Positions 19,580 to 27,679 of a stretch of 40,428 nucleotides of DNA are shown piece by piece. The stretch is taken from assembly GCA_903890485.1 (NCBI GenBank), contig CAITBM010000080.1, positions 1-40,428 of the forward strand. The letters run 5' to 3'. The position numbers and the translations under genes are program-made. Numbering within the stretch: the stretch's first letter is position 1; every line of letters begins with the position of its first letter. The notes under the pieces are model-generated. The model was not told where the DNA came from. It did not search any database and worked only from the letters and a program-made list of their open reading frames with translations. This DNA comes from an uncultured Opitutaceae bacterium (GTDB lineage: Bacteria; Verrucomicrobiota; Verrucomicrobiia; Opitutales; Opitutaceae).

Positions 19580-20971
19580 ATGCTCCGATCCGCCCTCGAG
19601 GCCTTGCCCCCAGCCGCCTCCTGCGACCATTTCGTCCATGTGCTCAGGCTTCTTGGCGCGAGCACCGTTAAGGCTGTCGTCCTGGACGATGATCCCACGG
19701 GAACCCAGACGGTGCACGGGATTGACGTCCTTGCCGACTGGAGCATCCCGGCCCTTGCGGCTGCTTTGGCCGAACCCGGCCCGTGTTTCTTTGTCCTCAC
19801 CAATTCCCGGGGCATGTCCGGCGATAGGGCTGCCGAGGTAAACCGAGAGATTGTGGCCAACCTTCGGGAAGCGGGGCGGCTAGCAGGGCGCGAATTTGTC
19901 GTGGTGAGCAGGAGCGACTCGACCCTTCGCGGGCATTTTGCCGTCGAATTGTGTGCACTTGCCGAGTCCCTCGAAAATCCCGTGGACGGCGTCATCGTTA
20001 TCCCGGCGTTCTTTGAGGGCGGCCGATACACGGTTAACAACACTCACTTTGTGGCAGAGGGCGACCGGCTCGTTCCCGCTGCGCAGACCGAGTATGCCTG
20101 CGACACAACCTTCGGCTACACGAAATCGGACCTCACCGAGTGGATTGAGGAGAAGACTAACGGCAGGGTGCGCTCAGTCGATGTTGCCTCGATCGGAATC
20201 GACCTCTTGCGGGGAAAGGACGCCGTGGATCGGGTCCTCAAAAAACTCCATTCCCTGCCCAAGGGCGCACACTTGGTGGTCAATGCCGCCGCCTACTGCG
20301 ATCTTGAGGCGTTTGCCCATGCGCTTCTCCTGGCCGAGGCTGCCGGCAAGCGATACCTGTTCCGGACTGCGGCGAGCTTTGTGCGCGTGCGCTCGGGACT
20401 GGTGTCCAAGCCGCTGCTAGAGCCACGGGAATACTGCGAGCCGACAAGGGACGGCGGACTTGTTATTGCCGGATCCTACACGGAAAGGACGACGGCCCAG
20501 TTGGAGTCGCTGCTTCGGTTGCCGGGAACCTGCCCAATCGAGGTCCAGGTCGACAAGTTGGCCGACCCGGAGTCGAGAAACAGGGAGGTCTCGCGGACGG
20601 CGGGCCTCGCAAGGGATGCGATCAAGTCGGGGGTTCACGCTGTCGTTTTCTCGAGTCGGAAAAGGGAGTCTTCCCTTGGCCTAGCCGGGGATTTGCGCGT
20701 TGGGAGCATAGTGTCCGACGCGCTTGTGGCCGTCGCCCAAGCGGTCCCGACTCGACCCCGCTTCGTGATCGCAAAGGGGGGGATAACCTCCAGCGATATT
20801 GCGACAAGGGGTTTCGGGATGCGCCGGGCCCGGGTGCTCGGCCAGGTTTCGCCGGGGGTTCCGGTCTGGCTCATGGGCCCAGAAACCCGTTTTCCCGGGA
20901 TGAAGTTTATCGTCTGGCCCGGCAATGTGGGCGGCCCCGACTCCCTCAGGGACGTGGTCAGGGCTGCCTAG
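19580..20971 (+). CDS. Four-carbon acid sugar kinase family protein
   Basis: A 463-residue member of the former DUF1537 family, now known as kinases of four-carbon acid sugars such as D-erythronate, L-threonate or 3-oxo-tetronate. The N-terminal domain has LDDDPTGTQTVHGIDVL, TNSRGMS, SRSDSTLRGHF and FFEGGRYTVNNTHF. The C-terminal nucleotide-binding domain has GSYTERTTAQLESLL, IAKGGITSSDIATRG and WPGNVGGPDSLRDVV. These match the two-domain family along the full length. The start at 19580 is the ATG nearest the conserved region. The gene overlaps the convergent DenD-like gene by 14 bp. Which acid sugar it uses is open. Confidence 0.88.
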   Translation: MLRSALEALPPAASCDHFVHVLRLLGASTVKAVVLDDDPTGTQTVHGIDVLADWSIPALAAALAEPGPCFFVLTNSRGMSGDRAAEVNREIVANLREAGRLAGREFVVVSRSDSTLRGHFAVELCALAESLENPVDGVIVIPAFFEGGRYTVNNTHFVAEGDRLVPAAQTEYACDTTFGYTKSDLTEWIEEKTNGRVRSVDVASIGIDLLRGKDAVDRVLKKLHSLPKGAHLVVNAAAYCDLEAFAHALLLAEAAGKRYLFRTAASFVRVRSGLVSKPLLEPREYCEPTRDGGLVIAGSYTERTTAQLESLLRLPGTCPIEVQVDKLADPESRNREVSRTAGLARDAIKSGVHAVVFSSRKRESSLGLAGDLRVGSIVSDALVAVAQAVPTRPRFVIAKGGITSSDIATRGFGMRRARVLGQVSPGVPVWLMGPETRFPGMKFIVWPGNVGGPDSLRDVVRAA

Positions 20972-21914
20972 TTTTGGCAGCTCCCGATTCAAGGTAGTCG
21001 GCGATCAAATTCCCAAAGTCAGGGTCGCGGGAGAAACCCAGGGCCAGGGCCCTCGACACGTCGAAGCGAGCCGGCCAGCTCGAGACGATGCGATTCACCG
21101 ACGCGTCGGGGGTGAATGTGATCCTTGCCGAGGCCTCTTTCCCCGCGGTCTGCTCGAGGCAAGCGATCATCTGGCCAACGCTTACCGTAATCCCAGGCAG
21201 GTTCAGGATCCGATTCTCTCCCAGCGATCCACCCGGGATAAAAGCGGCATGGGCCAGGTTTGCCACGGCAGTCTTGGGTGAGGAAAGCCAGAGCTCGAGA
21301 TCCGGTCCCACGGGGCAATTTGCGCCCAGGCCGCTGAGGGGCTCACGGATTATCCCGCTCACAAAGCTTGAAGCGGCTGCATTCGGCCTCCCGGGCCTTA
21401 CGCATACGGTGGGAAGGCGCACGGCGCGCCCGTCGACAAAACCCCTCCGGCCGAAGTCGCTCACGAGCAGCTCTCCGATGGCCTTCTGGACCCCGTATGA
21501 GGAGCGCGGGTGCACCGCGGTCTCGTCCGTCACGATTTCGGGCAACGGTGGCCCGAAGACCGCCAGCGAGCTCGCGAAGACGAACCGGGGCGTCCTCCGG
21601 CTCTGGCGGGCGGCCTCGAGAAGGGACCGGGTCGCGTCCAGGTTCACGCCCATCCCGAGGTCGAACTCGGCCTCGGCCTGCCCGCTGACAACAGCGGCCA
21701 AGTGGAAGATCACGTCAGCACCATCGACGACGCCTGCCGCCGCTCCGGGGGTCGTGAGGTTCGCCTGCATTCGCTCGATCCGGCCGTCCTCGGCGAACGG
21801 AGCGATGGGCGAGGAATCCACCAGGCGGATGCGCCCCACCTCGGGTCGCGTGAGCAGCAGGTCGGCAAGCCTTCGGCCCAGAAATCCCCCTCCGCCTGTG
21901 ATCGCGACGTTCAT
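20958..21914 (-). CDS. denD: NAD-dependent epimerase/dehydratase family, D-erythronate dehydrogenase-like
   Basis: A 318-residue extended short-chain dehydrogenase. The NAD-binding motif GGGGFLGRRLAD is at the N-terminus, FHLAAVVSGQAEAEFD follows, and the active-site Tyr and Lys lie in SSYGVQKAIGELLV. FVFASSLAVFG and the RLPTVCVRPGRPNAAASSF segment are typical of DenD, which oxidises D-erythronate to 2-oxo-tetronate. DenD is a known pathway partner of the neighbouring kinase family, which supports the call. The ATG at 21914 sits right before the Rossmann fold. Isomerase (OtnI) and aldolase (OtnC/YgbL) genes of the pathway are not seen here. Confidence 0.8.
   Translation of the reverse strand: MNVAITGGGGFLGRRLADLLLTRPEVGRIRLVDSSPIAPFAEDGRIERMQANLTTPGAAAGVVDGADVIFHLAAVVSGQAEAEFDLGMGVNLDATRSLLEAARQSRRTPRFVFASSLAVFGPPLPEIVTDETAVHPRSSYGVQKAIGELLVSDFGRRGFVDGRAVRLPTVCVRPGRPNAAASSFVSGIIREPLSGLGANCPVGPDLELWLSSPKTAVANLAHAAFIPGGSLGENRILNLPGITVSVGQMIACLEQTAGKEASARITFTPDASVNRIVSSWPARFDVSRALALGFSRDPDFGNLIADYLESGAAKTRQP
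20961..20983. terminator. Hairpin shared by two convergent gene ends
   Basis: GCTGCC (20963-20968), a seven-base loop TAGTTTT and GGCAGC (20976-20981) form the core, extended by one G-T and one G-C pair. The structure covers both stop codons of the overlapping kinase and DenD-like genes. It is a plausible bidirectional terminator, though a T-run after the stem is missing. Confidence 0.4.
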
Positions 21915-21962
21915 AGCGTGGAGCCGAAGGTACGGAGGCGGAACCCCGGCGTGCAACAGGGA

Positions 21963-22850
21963 TTACGCGACCGGGGGTATCCTCAGCATTTCCCTCGCAA
22001 AACCAATTTCGACCAGGTCGATGCTGTCCTCTCGCGGTTGAAGGATCGCACCGGTGCGGGGTCGGCTTGCGCAGACTTCCCGGACCTCCTCCTCGCTCAA
22101 GCACATCCATGCGGTGGAAAGGGCGTCGGACTCGGCGGCGCTATCGCACAGGGCCCAAGCCCTGTGCACGTGACTCGGGGGCTCCAGGGAGAGGGGATCG
22201 AGGATATGCTTTCCCTTCACCGAGGTTCCCGAGCTTCCCACGGACTGCCTCTCGAGCCAGACGTGCCGTTTTTGGGTTCCGGCACCGAGAGTGATCTCCC
22301 ATCCCCCCGAGCCCAAGGGACGGTCCATGGCCAAGACGCTGCTTCCTCCCCCAACAAGGAGCACCTGGTCAACCTGCCAGCCCCGGAGGACTTCCGCCAT
22401 CCTGTCGAGGGCGAAGCCCTTTCCTATGGCACCCAGATCGAGCGATGCCTTTGCATCGAGCACCCGCACCGCGAGTGTCGCGGGGTCGAGCTCAAGGCGT
22501 GCTTTTTTTGCGGAGGCCGGGACCCTTGAGCCCGATGTAGCGTGGCCAATGGTGGGGTCAAATGCGCCTCCCGTAAGGGAATGCATCTCAAGGGCGGTCC
22601 GAAGGCATTCGAACGTGTCGGGACTCACCTTGAGGAATGCGCCGGGTTCCAGGGCGTTGATGCATGAAATCTCACTCGACTCCTGGTACCGGCTCAATAA
22701 CCCCTCGAGCCTGTCGAGCTCGGAAAACGCCGCGGAGGCGGCCTGCCCCGCGTAGTCAAGATGCTGCCCGGCGATATGAAGCTCAAAGCAGGTCGCCATG
22801 GCGTTGTGCCGAAAGACGCGCTGCGGCGCGCGGGCATCCGGGGTGCTCAT
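21963..22850 (-). CDS. ApbE-like FAD:protein FMN transferase family protein
   Basis: A 295-residue ApbE-fold protein. ApbE enzymes move FMN from FAD onto Thr/Ser of target proteins, using Mg2+. The motifs are DLGAIGKGFALDRMAEVL, LLVGGGSSVLAMDRPLG and the C-terminal ESDALSTAWMCLS with the metal-binding Asp. LSRYQESSEISCINAL is also family-like. The usual N-x-GG of classical ApbE is replaced by VGGGSS, so this belongs to a divergent branch. No signal peptide or lipobox is visible, whereas classical ApbE is exported. ATG 22850 forms an ATGA overlap with the upstream glycosyltransferase. No flavinylation target motif was seen in neighbouring proteins. Confidence 0.8.
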   Translation of the reverse strand: MSTPDARAPQRVFRHNAMATCFELHIAGQHLDYAGQAASAAFSELDRLEGLLSRYQESSEISCINALEPGAFLKVSPDTFECLRTALEMHSLTGGAFDPTIGHATSGSRVPASAKKARLELDPATLAVRVLDAKASLDLGAIGKGFALDRMAEVLRGWQVDQVLLVGGGSSVLAMDRPLGSGGWEITLGAGTQKRHVWLERQSVGSSGTSVKGKHILDPLSLEPPSHVHRAWALCDSAAESDALSTAWMCLSEEEVREVCASRPRTGAILQPREDSIDLVEIGFAREMLRIPPVA

Positions 22851-24268
22851 GGAGTGTTTGGAGCCTCGCCAGGATCCGGGCGGCAGAACAGGACGACAAG
22901 AACCTCGGGCCTTAGTCCGTAAATCTCCTGCTTCCAGCCCGGGCCCAGCGTGTTTGCAGTCTTCTCGTATAGCGCGGCCGAGCTGACAACTGCAGCGAGT
23001 ACGCGCGAGCTCGGGACCTCGTCCCAGTAACCTACGTTCCGGCAATGCCGAAGGTACCAGGGAAGAGGCCAGATGTCTGCGCCAACCACAGCCACGACAC
23101 CCCGCGGTGCGGGCGTTCCCGCCACGATTCCCTCAACCCGGGCGGCAAGCCGCTCGGCGTCGTGCACCGTCGGCGAGTAGGCCAACGGGTTGCCGGGATC
23201 TGAGGGATAGGTGAAGCACAAGCGCCTCGTTTCTGACGCAAGGACGGCGACGAGTCCCGCCAAGAGAACAAAGCTCGCGGCCCGCCCGGCACTGCCGGCG
23301 AGGGATGAGCACAGGCTCGAGAGTCCGATCCCGGCGATGACTGCCCCGGGGGTCAAGAAGTTCAGCTCGAGCCAGGGGGTCTTGTACGGGATAGCCGAGT
23401 AGATGCAGAGCGCCGCCGCGGTGTACGCCAGCAGGAATATTGGCAGCGAATCTGTGCGCCGCCTCCGCCAGGCCAGCACGGCACCGGGGATCCCGAAAGC
23501 GGCGAGCGTCCAGCCGCACCAGGGGACGCTCCGAATTCCCGGCACGAGCAGCCATTGGAGGTATGCGAGTGGCGTTTTCTCGTGGCCCTGACCGCCGGCC
23601 CGGGCCGCTGCGTGACCCATTGACTCAAGGGCGTCGATGACGCCGTGCGGGTTTCGCCCGAGCGAGGCAAAGAGGAGCATCGCGGTGGCCACCGCCGCCG
23701 CTATCCCGATCGAAATGTCCCTGGCAGCCGACCTGCGAGCCGGGAGGGCCAACGGGGCCCCCAGGAGTCGGACGGCGACCAAGGAGACAAAAGCCCCTGT
23801 AAGGGCCACCACGGCAGTTTCCTTGGTCGCGAGCAGGGCTCCCGCTGATGCCCCCGCGAGGATGGACGACCCCCGTTGCCCATCCCGAAGGTAGCGCCAT
23901 GCCGCTCCGATCATCATCGCGGTCAGCAATACAAATAGGGTCTCGTGGATCCAGTACCGGCCGTAGTAGACGAACGGCGCCCCAAGGCCCAGCCATAGCG
24001 ATGTGGCGAGAAGGACCCCGGGGGTTAGGCCTGGCCGCAGGAGCAGTAGGGCGGCCAAGAGAGCGGTCCCGAAAACGGCAGGGACAAGGCGGAGTTCCCA
24101 GGCTTCAAGCTCAGCGAGGGAATGGACCCCCAGGCACCTGACGAGGGGATAGGTCGCGAAATAGAGCGTGGGACCATGACGGTCCACCGGGTCGTATTCG
24201 TACCTCTTTCCCTCGAGCATCCCGCCGAGAATGGACGCGTTCACGGCCTCGTCGGTGTGTACCGGCAT
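22847..24268 (-). CDS. Agl23-like polytopic membrane glycosyltransferase (GT-C type), start uncertain
   Basis: A 473-residue polytopic protein resembling the TIGR03663 group ('flippase activity-associated Agl23'), related to PMT/GT-C glycosyltransferases. The acidic loop motif HTDEAVNAS, expected after the first helix, stands at residues 4-12. About nine to ten hydrophobic segments follow (for example LVPAVFGTALLAALLLL, FVLLAGLVAVLA), and the C-terminus is soluble. From ATG 24268 the first helix would be missing. The frame continues open upstream to a TGA at 24377-24379 and encodes a hydrophobic stretch (SLLAALALAGAALAV) that looks like that helix, but it holds no ATG, GTG or TTG. The gene joins ApbE by an ATGA overlap. 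Donor and acceptor are unknown. Confidence 0.75.
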   Translation of the reverse strand: MPVHTDEAVNASILGGMLEGKRYEYDPVDRHGPTLYFATYPLVRCLGVHSLAELEAWELRLVPAVFGTALLAALLLLRPGLTPGVLLATSLWLGLGAPFVYYGRYWIHETLFVLLTAMMIGAAWRYLRDGQRGSSILAGASAGALLATKETAVVALTGAFVSLVAVRLLGAPLALPARRSAARDISIGIAAAVATAMLLFASLGRNPHGVIDALESMGHAAARAGGQGHEKTPLAYLQWLLVPGIRSVPWCGWTLAAFGIPGAVLAWRRRRTDSLPIFLLAYTAAALCIYSAIPYKTPWLELNFLTPGAVIAGIGLSSLCSSLAGSAGRAASFVLLAGLVAVLASETRRLCFTYPSDPGNPLAYSPTVHDAERLAARVEGIVAGTPAPRGVVAVVGADIWPLPWYLRHCRNVGYWDEVPSSRVLAAVVSSAALYEKTANTLGPGWKQEIYGLRPEVLVVLFCRPDPGEAPNTP

Positions 24269-24338
24269 GGAGCCCGGAGCGATCGTCCGGACCGCGAGCG
24301 CGGCTCCGGCGAGCGCGAGTGCGGCTAGAAGACTGTAC

Positions 24339-25031
24339 TTACGGAGACCCGTAGACTTCGACCTCGATGTAGTGGTTCATCTCCGAGGTCGTGTTGCCGG
24401 CGCTGTAGAGGCGCACGTAACGAGCGGAGTTTCCCTTGGCGTCGATTATTCGGCCCTCGTACGTCTCGATGTAGGTCGGGTCGGTGCCCTTTCCGAGCCC
24501 GAGCACGTTTTGGTCATCGCTGTTGAAGAGGGTCACAACCCCCTTGGAGAACTCGGGATCGTCCGAGACCTGCACGGCGACGGCCTTGTAGGCGCGGGCC
24601 TGGGAATGGAAGTGCCACACGACCACCGCATAAAGCTTTGATGACTTGCCCAGGTCGATCTGGACCCACTGCTTTCCCTTGCCGAGTTCCACGTAGTTGC
24701 CCTCGTCGCCGGCCTTCTCGCCGTCGGTGATGAGCGTGAGGTCGCCGAGCACCGGCTCCATGTCGCTGCTGGTGACCTTCTTGTTGAGGGCAAGGTTCGT
24801 GGCGTCCTTTGGCGCCATGAAGTCCGGCCGACGACCGGAGCGCGGGGCTTCCAGGTTGGGCAGCTTAACGGGCACCGGGGTCCCGACAAACATGGGCTTG
24901 GGAAGGTCGAGCTTGAGCGGCACCAGGTCCTCGGCCCTGGCCAAGGTGAGCAGGCCGAGGGCAAGGAAGGCCGTCACCAGCAGGGCAGGGCGCCGCGACG
25001 CGAACGAATGGAAACGAGTCTGTATAGGCAT
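24339..25031 (-). CDS. Secreted discoidin (F5/8 type C)-like protein
   Basis: A 230-residue protein with a signal peptide (PALLVTAFLALGLLTLARAE). A Pro-rich spacer follows, then a C-terminal beta-sandwich of about 150 residues starting NLALNKKVTSSD and continuing KQWVQIDLGKSSKLYAVVVW, typical of discoidin domains that bind sugars or surfaces. No catalytic domain is present. It starts 4 bp after oxidoreductase B, so it belongs to the same operon and could help hold glycan substrate in the periplasm; that role is inference. Its stop lies within the region where the next gene's missing N-terminus should be. Confidence 0.78.
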   Translation of the reverse strand: MPIQTRFHSFASRRPALLVTAFLALGLLTLARAEDLVPLKLDLPKPMFVGTPVPVKLPNLEAPRSGRRPDFMAPKDATNLALNKKVTSSDMEPVLGDLTLITDGEKAGDEGNYVELGKGKQWVQIDLGKSSKLYAVVVWHFHSQARAYKAVAVQVSDDPEFSKGVVTLFNSDDQNVLGLGKGTDPTYIETYEGRIIDAKGNSARYVRLYSAGNTTSEMNHYIEVEVYGSP

Positions 25032-25035
25032 AGGA

Positions 25036-26397
25036 CTAGGCTATGAAATCCGAGGATTTGCAGGTTACAAGGCTCCGTGTCTCGACAGCCTCGATTGCCT
25101 TGAAGACGGCCATCTCGCTCTTAAAGGCCTCATCCGCCGGGCAGTTGAGCGTGCCGCGGCCGCGCACGGCGTTGAAGAAGTTCTCGAGGTGGGGCTGGTG
25201 GATCAGCTTTGAGAGGATCACAGGCAGGTAGTAGGCGGCGAGTTCCGCGGTTTCCCGCGCATCCACCTTGTCGTTTCCGGAAGAGCTGTCGTCGTCGGAT
25301 TTTGCCGGCGCCTTCTGGGCCGCGAGGAGGTGTCGGCTTATCCATTGGTCCCACGGCGGCGCAGCGGCTTCGCGGTTGATCTGCGTGTACTTGGGGTTTT
25401 CAGACATCCGGAGGGTTCCCTCCGTGCCCATGAACTGTTCGTAATAGCCGCCCCCGGCGCTTGTCGTGGTCTGCACCTGGTAGAAGGCGCGAGCGGTGCC
25501 CTCGGGCAGCTTGTACTCGTAGATGACCATCGCGTTGTCGAGCCACTCGTGGCCCGAATAGTAATCCCTGCCGCCCGACGCGATCACGGTGGAGGGGCTC
25601 ACGTCGAGAAACCAGTTGAGGATGTCGATCTGGTGCGCACCCAGGTCCGAAAGCGGGCCGCCCCCGCATTTCTTGAACCACCTCCAGTTGCGGAACTGGT
25701 GCATGTCCGAGTAGCCGTACTTCTCGAGAAGCTCCTTTGGCATTGCGGTGTGGTTGGGCCAGCCCAGGTCGGCGCTAACAGCCCTGTTCCACTGCGCGTT
25801 TGCCGCGGTGATTCGGCCCAGCAGGCGGGCCTCTCCAAGGAGCCTGTTCCTGGCAACCAAGTACCTTGGGTTGCTGCGGCGCTGGTGACCGATCTGCAGC
25901 AGTTTTCCCGTTTCCCTCATGGTCTGTACCATGGATCGAGCCCCCTCGATCGTGTTGGACATCATTTTCTCGCAATAGACGTGGTGACCGGCCCTTAGGC
26001 AGTCGTTCGTGATGGGAGCGTGCCAAAAATCGGGACAAGCAACGACGACAGCCTGCAGGTCCTTTTCCTTCTCGAGCATCTCCTTGTGGCTCTCGTACGC
26101 CCGGACCTCGAATCCGTTCTTTTTTAGGTAGCGCTGCCCATAGGTGCGGGCATAAGGCCAAATGTCGCAGATCGCGACGAAACGGACGCCTGGGATCTTG
26201 AGCATCGCGTCCATCAGGACCCGGCCCTGGGCGCCCAAGCCCACCAGCGCGATGTTGATGGAGTCGCCGGAATCGGCTTGGGCATAGGCCGAATGCAATG
26301 GCGCCAGGGCGATCGACAGGCCGGCGGCAGTCGCCGTCTTTAGGAACCGCCGGCGCCCGAGTCCGTCGGTCTTCACTTCAGGCTCGCGTGAACTCAT
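25036..26397 (-). CDS. Tat-exported Gfo/Idh/MocA family oxidoreductase (B)
   Basis: A 453-residue NAD(P)-dependent sugar oxidoreductase. A twin-arginine signal (GRRRFLKTATAAGLSIAL) opens the protein. The Rossmann domain starts NIALVGLGAQGRVLMDAM, with AVVVACPDFWHAPI and the dinucleotide-domain Lys in YCEKMMSNTIEGA, where the common EKP has become EKM. The C-terminal alpha/beta domain holds SDLGAHQIDILNWFLDVSPS, whose Asp and His are the usual catalytic positions. Family members oxidise or reduce sugar C-3 and similar positions; some exported ones keep the cofactor tightly bound. It overlaps the DoxX gene by ATGA. Substrate is unknown; the context suggests glycosides. Confidence 0.9.
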   Translation of the reverse strand: MSSREPEVKTDGLGRRRFLKTATAAGLSIALAPLHSAYAQADSGDSINIALVGLGAQGRVLMDAMLKIPGVRFVAICDIWPYARTYGQRYLKKNGFEVRAYESHKEMLEKEKDLQAVVVACPDFWHAPITNDCLRAGHHVYCEKMMSNTIEGARSMVQTMRETGKLLQIGHQRRSNPRYLVARNRLLGEARLLGRITAANAQWNRAVSADLGWPNHTAMPKELLEKYGYSDMHQFRNWRWFKKCGGGPLSDLGAHQIDILNWFLDVSPSTVIASGGRDYYSGHEWLDNAMVIYEYKLPEGTARAFYQVQTTTSAGGGYYEQFMGTEGTLRMSENPKYTQINREAAAPPWDQWISRHLLAAQKAPAKSDDDSSSGNDKVDARETAELAAYYLPVILSKLIHQPHLENFFNAVRGRGTLNCPADEAFKSEMAVFKAIEAVETRSLVTCKSSDFIA

Positions 26398-26912
26398 GAG
26401 CGGGTGAGGGCGAAGCGGTTATGCTTGGTCAGGCTCAGGGCGACGGCGATCAGGGCTACGTGGATGGCTAGCCAGGAGACGCCCCCATCCTGCTTGATGA
26501 GGATCAGCCCAAAGGTAAGGCTCACGTACAGGAGCCCCATCAGGAAGAGGCTCGCCCGGGTCCAGAGGCCGACGAGAACCGCGAGGCCCAATGCGATAAG
26601 CGCCCAGCCGAGGACGGCGTAATAGGGCGCCGTCATGAATGCGGGCAAGAGCGGCTCCTGGGAGAATTTCTCCTTCATGGAGTCGGGGATCGCGTGGTAG
26701 CTGTGGAGCGAGTAGAACTTCTGGGTCACTTCGACAACGGCGCCGCTCGAGTCGGGCTTCCCTGCAGCATCAAGCAGGGGAACCTGAAGGGTGCGGGTGT
26801 CCGAGAACTTCTCGAGTCCGGTAACGACCGCGCGAACACCGAGCCAGGCCCGAAGGAGCAGGAGGGCGAGCATCGATCCGCTGTCGCGGGTTTGGATTTG
26901 GGAGTCACTCAT
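26394..26912 (-). CDS. DoxX-like integral membrane protein
   Basis: A 172-residue protein with about four membrane helices (LALLLLRAWLGVRAVVTGLEK, YYAVLGWALIALGLAVLVGL, ASLFLMGLLYVSLTFGLILI, VSWLAIHVALIAVALSLT). This matches the DoxX/DoxD-like group, with an extra loop of about 60 residues between helices 1 and 2. DoxD-type proteins act as quinone-linked subunits of thiosulfate:quinone oxidoreductase; many relatives have no known role. Placed between a DUF1080 gene and an exported oxidoreductase, it could take electrons from that enzyme to the quinone pool, which is inference. ATG 26912 is preferred; 26945 would add 11 residues. Confidence 0.78.
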   Translation of the reverse strand: MSDSQIQTRDSGSMLALLLLRAWLGVRAVVTGLEKFSDTRTLQVPLLDAAGKPDSSGAVVEVTQKFYSLHSYHAIPDSMKEKFSQEPLLPAFMTAPYYAVLGWALIALGLAVLVGLWTRASLFLMGLLYVSLTFGLILIKQDGGVSWLAIHVALIAVALSLTKHNRFALTRS

Positions 26913-26945
26913 GATGGATGATTTCTTGGGTGTGCGGCGCGGCAA

Positions 26946-27656
26946 TTAGAGGCGGTCGACAACGATGTTCCTGAATTCGACCTTGTTGGTGTGGTACTGC
27001 AGGCCGATTCGCCCGGATCGCGCCATGTCCTTGTAGGCCTTTGAAAATTTGTTGGGTGTCCCATCCGGGTTCTTTCCGGCTTCCTTCCATTTGGTCAGAT
27101 CCATGTCCACAAGCTCCTCTCCGTTGAGCGTCACCTTGATGTGGTTCTCGATCGCGCTGATCGTGTAATGGTACCAGGTACCGGGAACAATCGCGATCTG
27201 GCGGTTCGGGGCCACGCAGTCGTAGACGGCTCCCACCAGATGTTTGTCAGGTGCATCTCCCTGGAGGATTTGCACCTCGATGGCTGAGTTAAGCCAGTCG
27301 GGGATGCTTGAACACCGCAGGAAGACGCCGCTGTTTGCCTTCTCCTGGCACCTGAAGTCCAGGTTAAGGACGAAGTCGCCGTAGGATTCCTTGGTCCAGA
27401 TATCGCCGCCACCTTTGGCGACCAAGGTGCCGTTTTCCCAGGCCCAGGACCCGGGCTTGAACTCGGCGTTTGAGAGGTCGGGCGCAAATACTGGGGCGGG
27501 TGCCGCCCAGCGTTTCGCGTCAGCGCCGTGGCCGGCGCCGATATCGTCGTGGACATTGGCCGTGAAGCCGGGAGCTGGGGCGGGGTTTCCCTGGGCGAGG
27601 GCGAGTGCCGCCGTAGCAAGGAACAGTCCGGGCCTAAGTAACGAGAGGGTTTTCAT
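26946..27656 (-). CDS. DUF1080 (3-keto-disaccharide hydrolase domain) secreted protein
   Basis: A 236-residue protein with a signal peptide (LLRPGLFLATAALALAQG). Its concanavalin-like DUF1080 domain shows GSWAWENGTLVAKGGGDIWT, SYGDFVLNLDFRCQEKANSG, VFLRCSS and the C-terminal GRIGLQYHTNKVEFRNIVV. Proteins of this domain were shown to hydrolyse or eliminate 3-keto-glycosides made by Gfo/Idh/MocA oxidoreductases. The gene lies between two such oxidoreductase genes, separated by 23 bp from A and 33 bp from DoxX, which fits that pathway well. The active-site residues cannot be named with certainty from sequence. Confidence 0.88.
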   Translation of the reverse strand: MKTLSLLRPGLFLATAALALAQGNPAPAPGFTANVHDDIGAGHGADAKRWAAPAPVFAPDLSNAEFKPGSWAWENGTLVAKGGGDIWTKESYGDFVLNLDFRCQEKANSGVFLRCSSIPDWLNSAIEVQILQGDAPDKHLVGAVYDCVAPNRQIAIVPGTWYHYTISAIENHIKVTLNGEELVDMDLTKWKEAGKNPDGTPNKFSKAYKDMARSGRIGLQYHTNKVEFRNIVVDRL

Positions 27657-27679
27657 GGGTAAGGAAGGTGGGTTATCTG

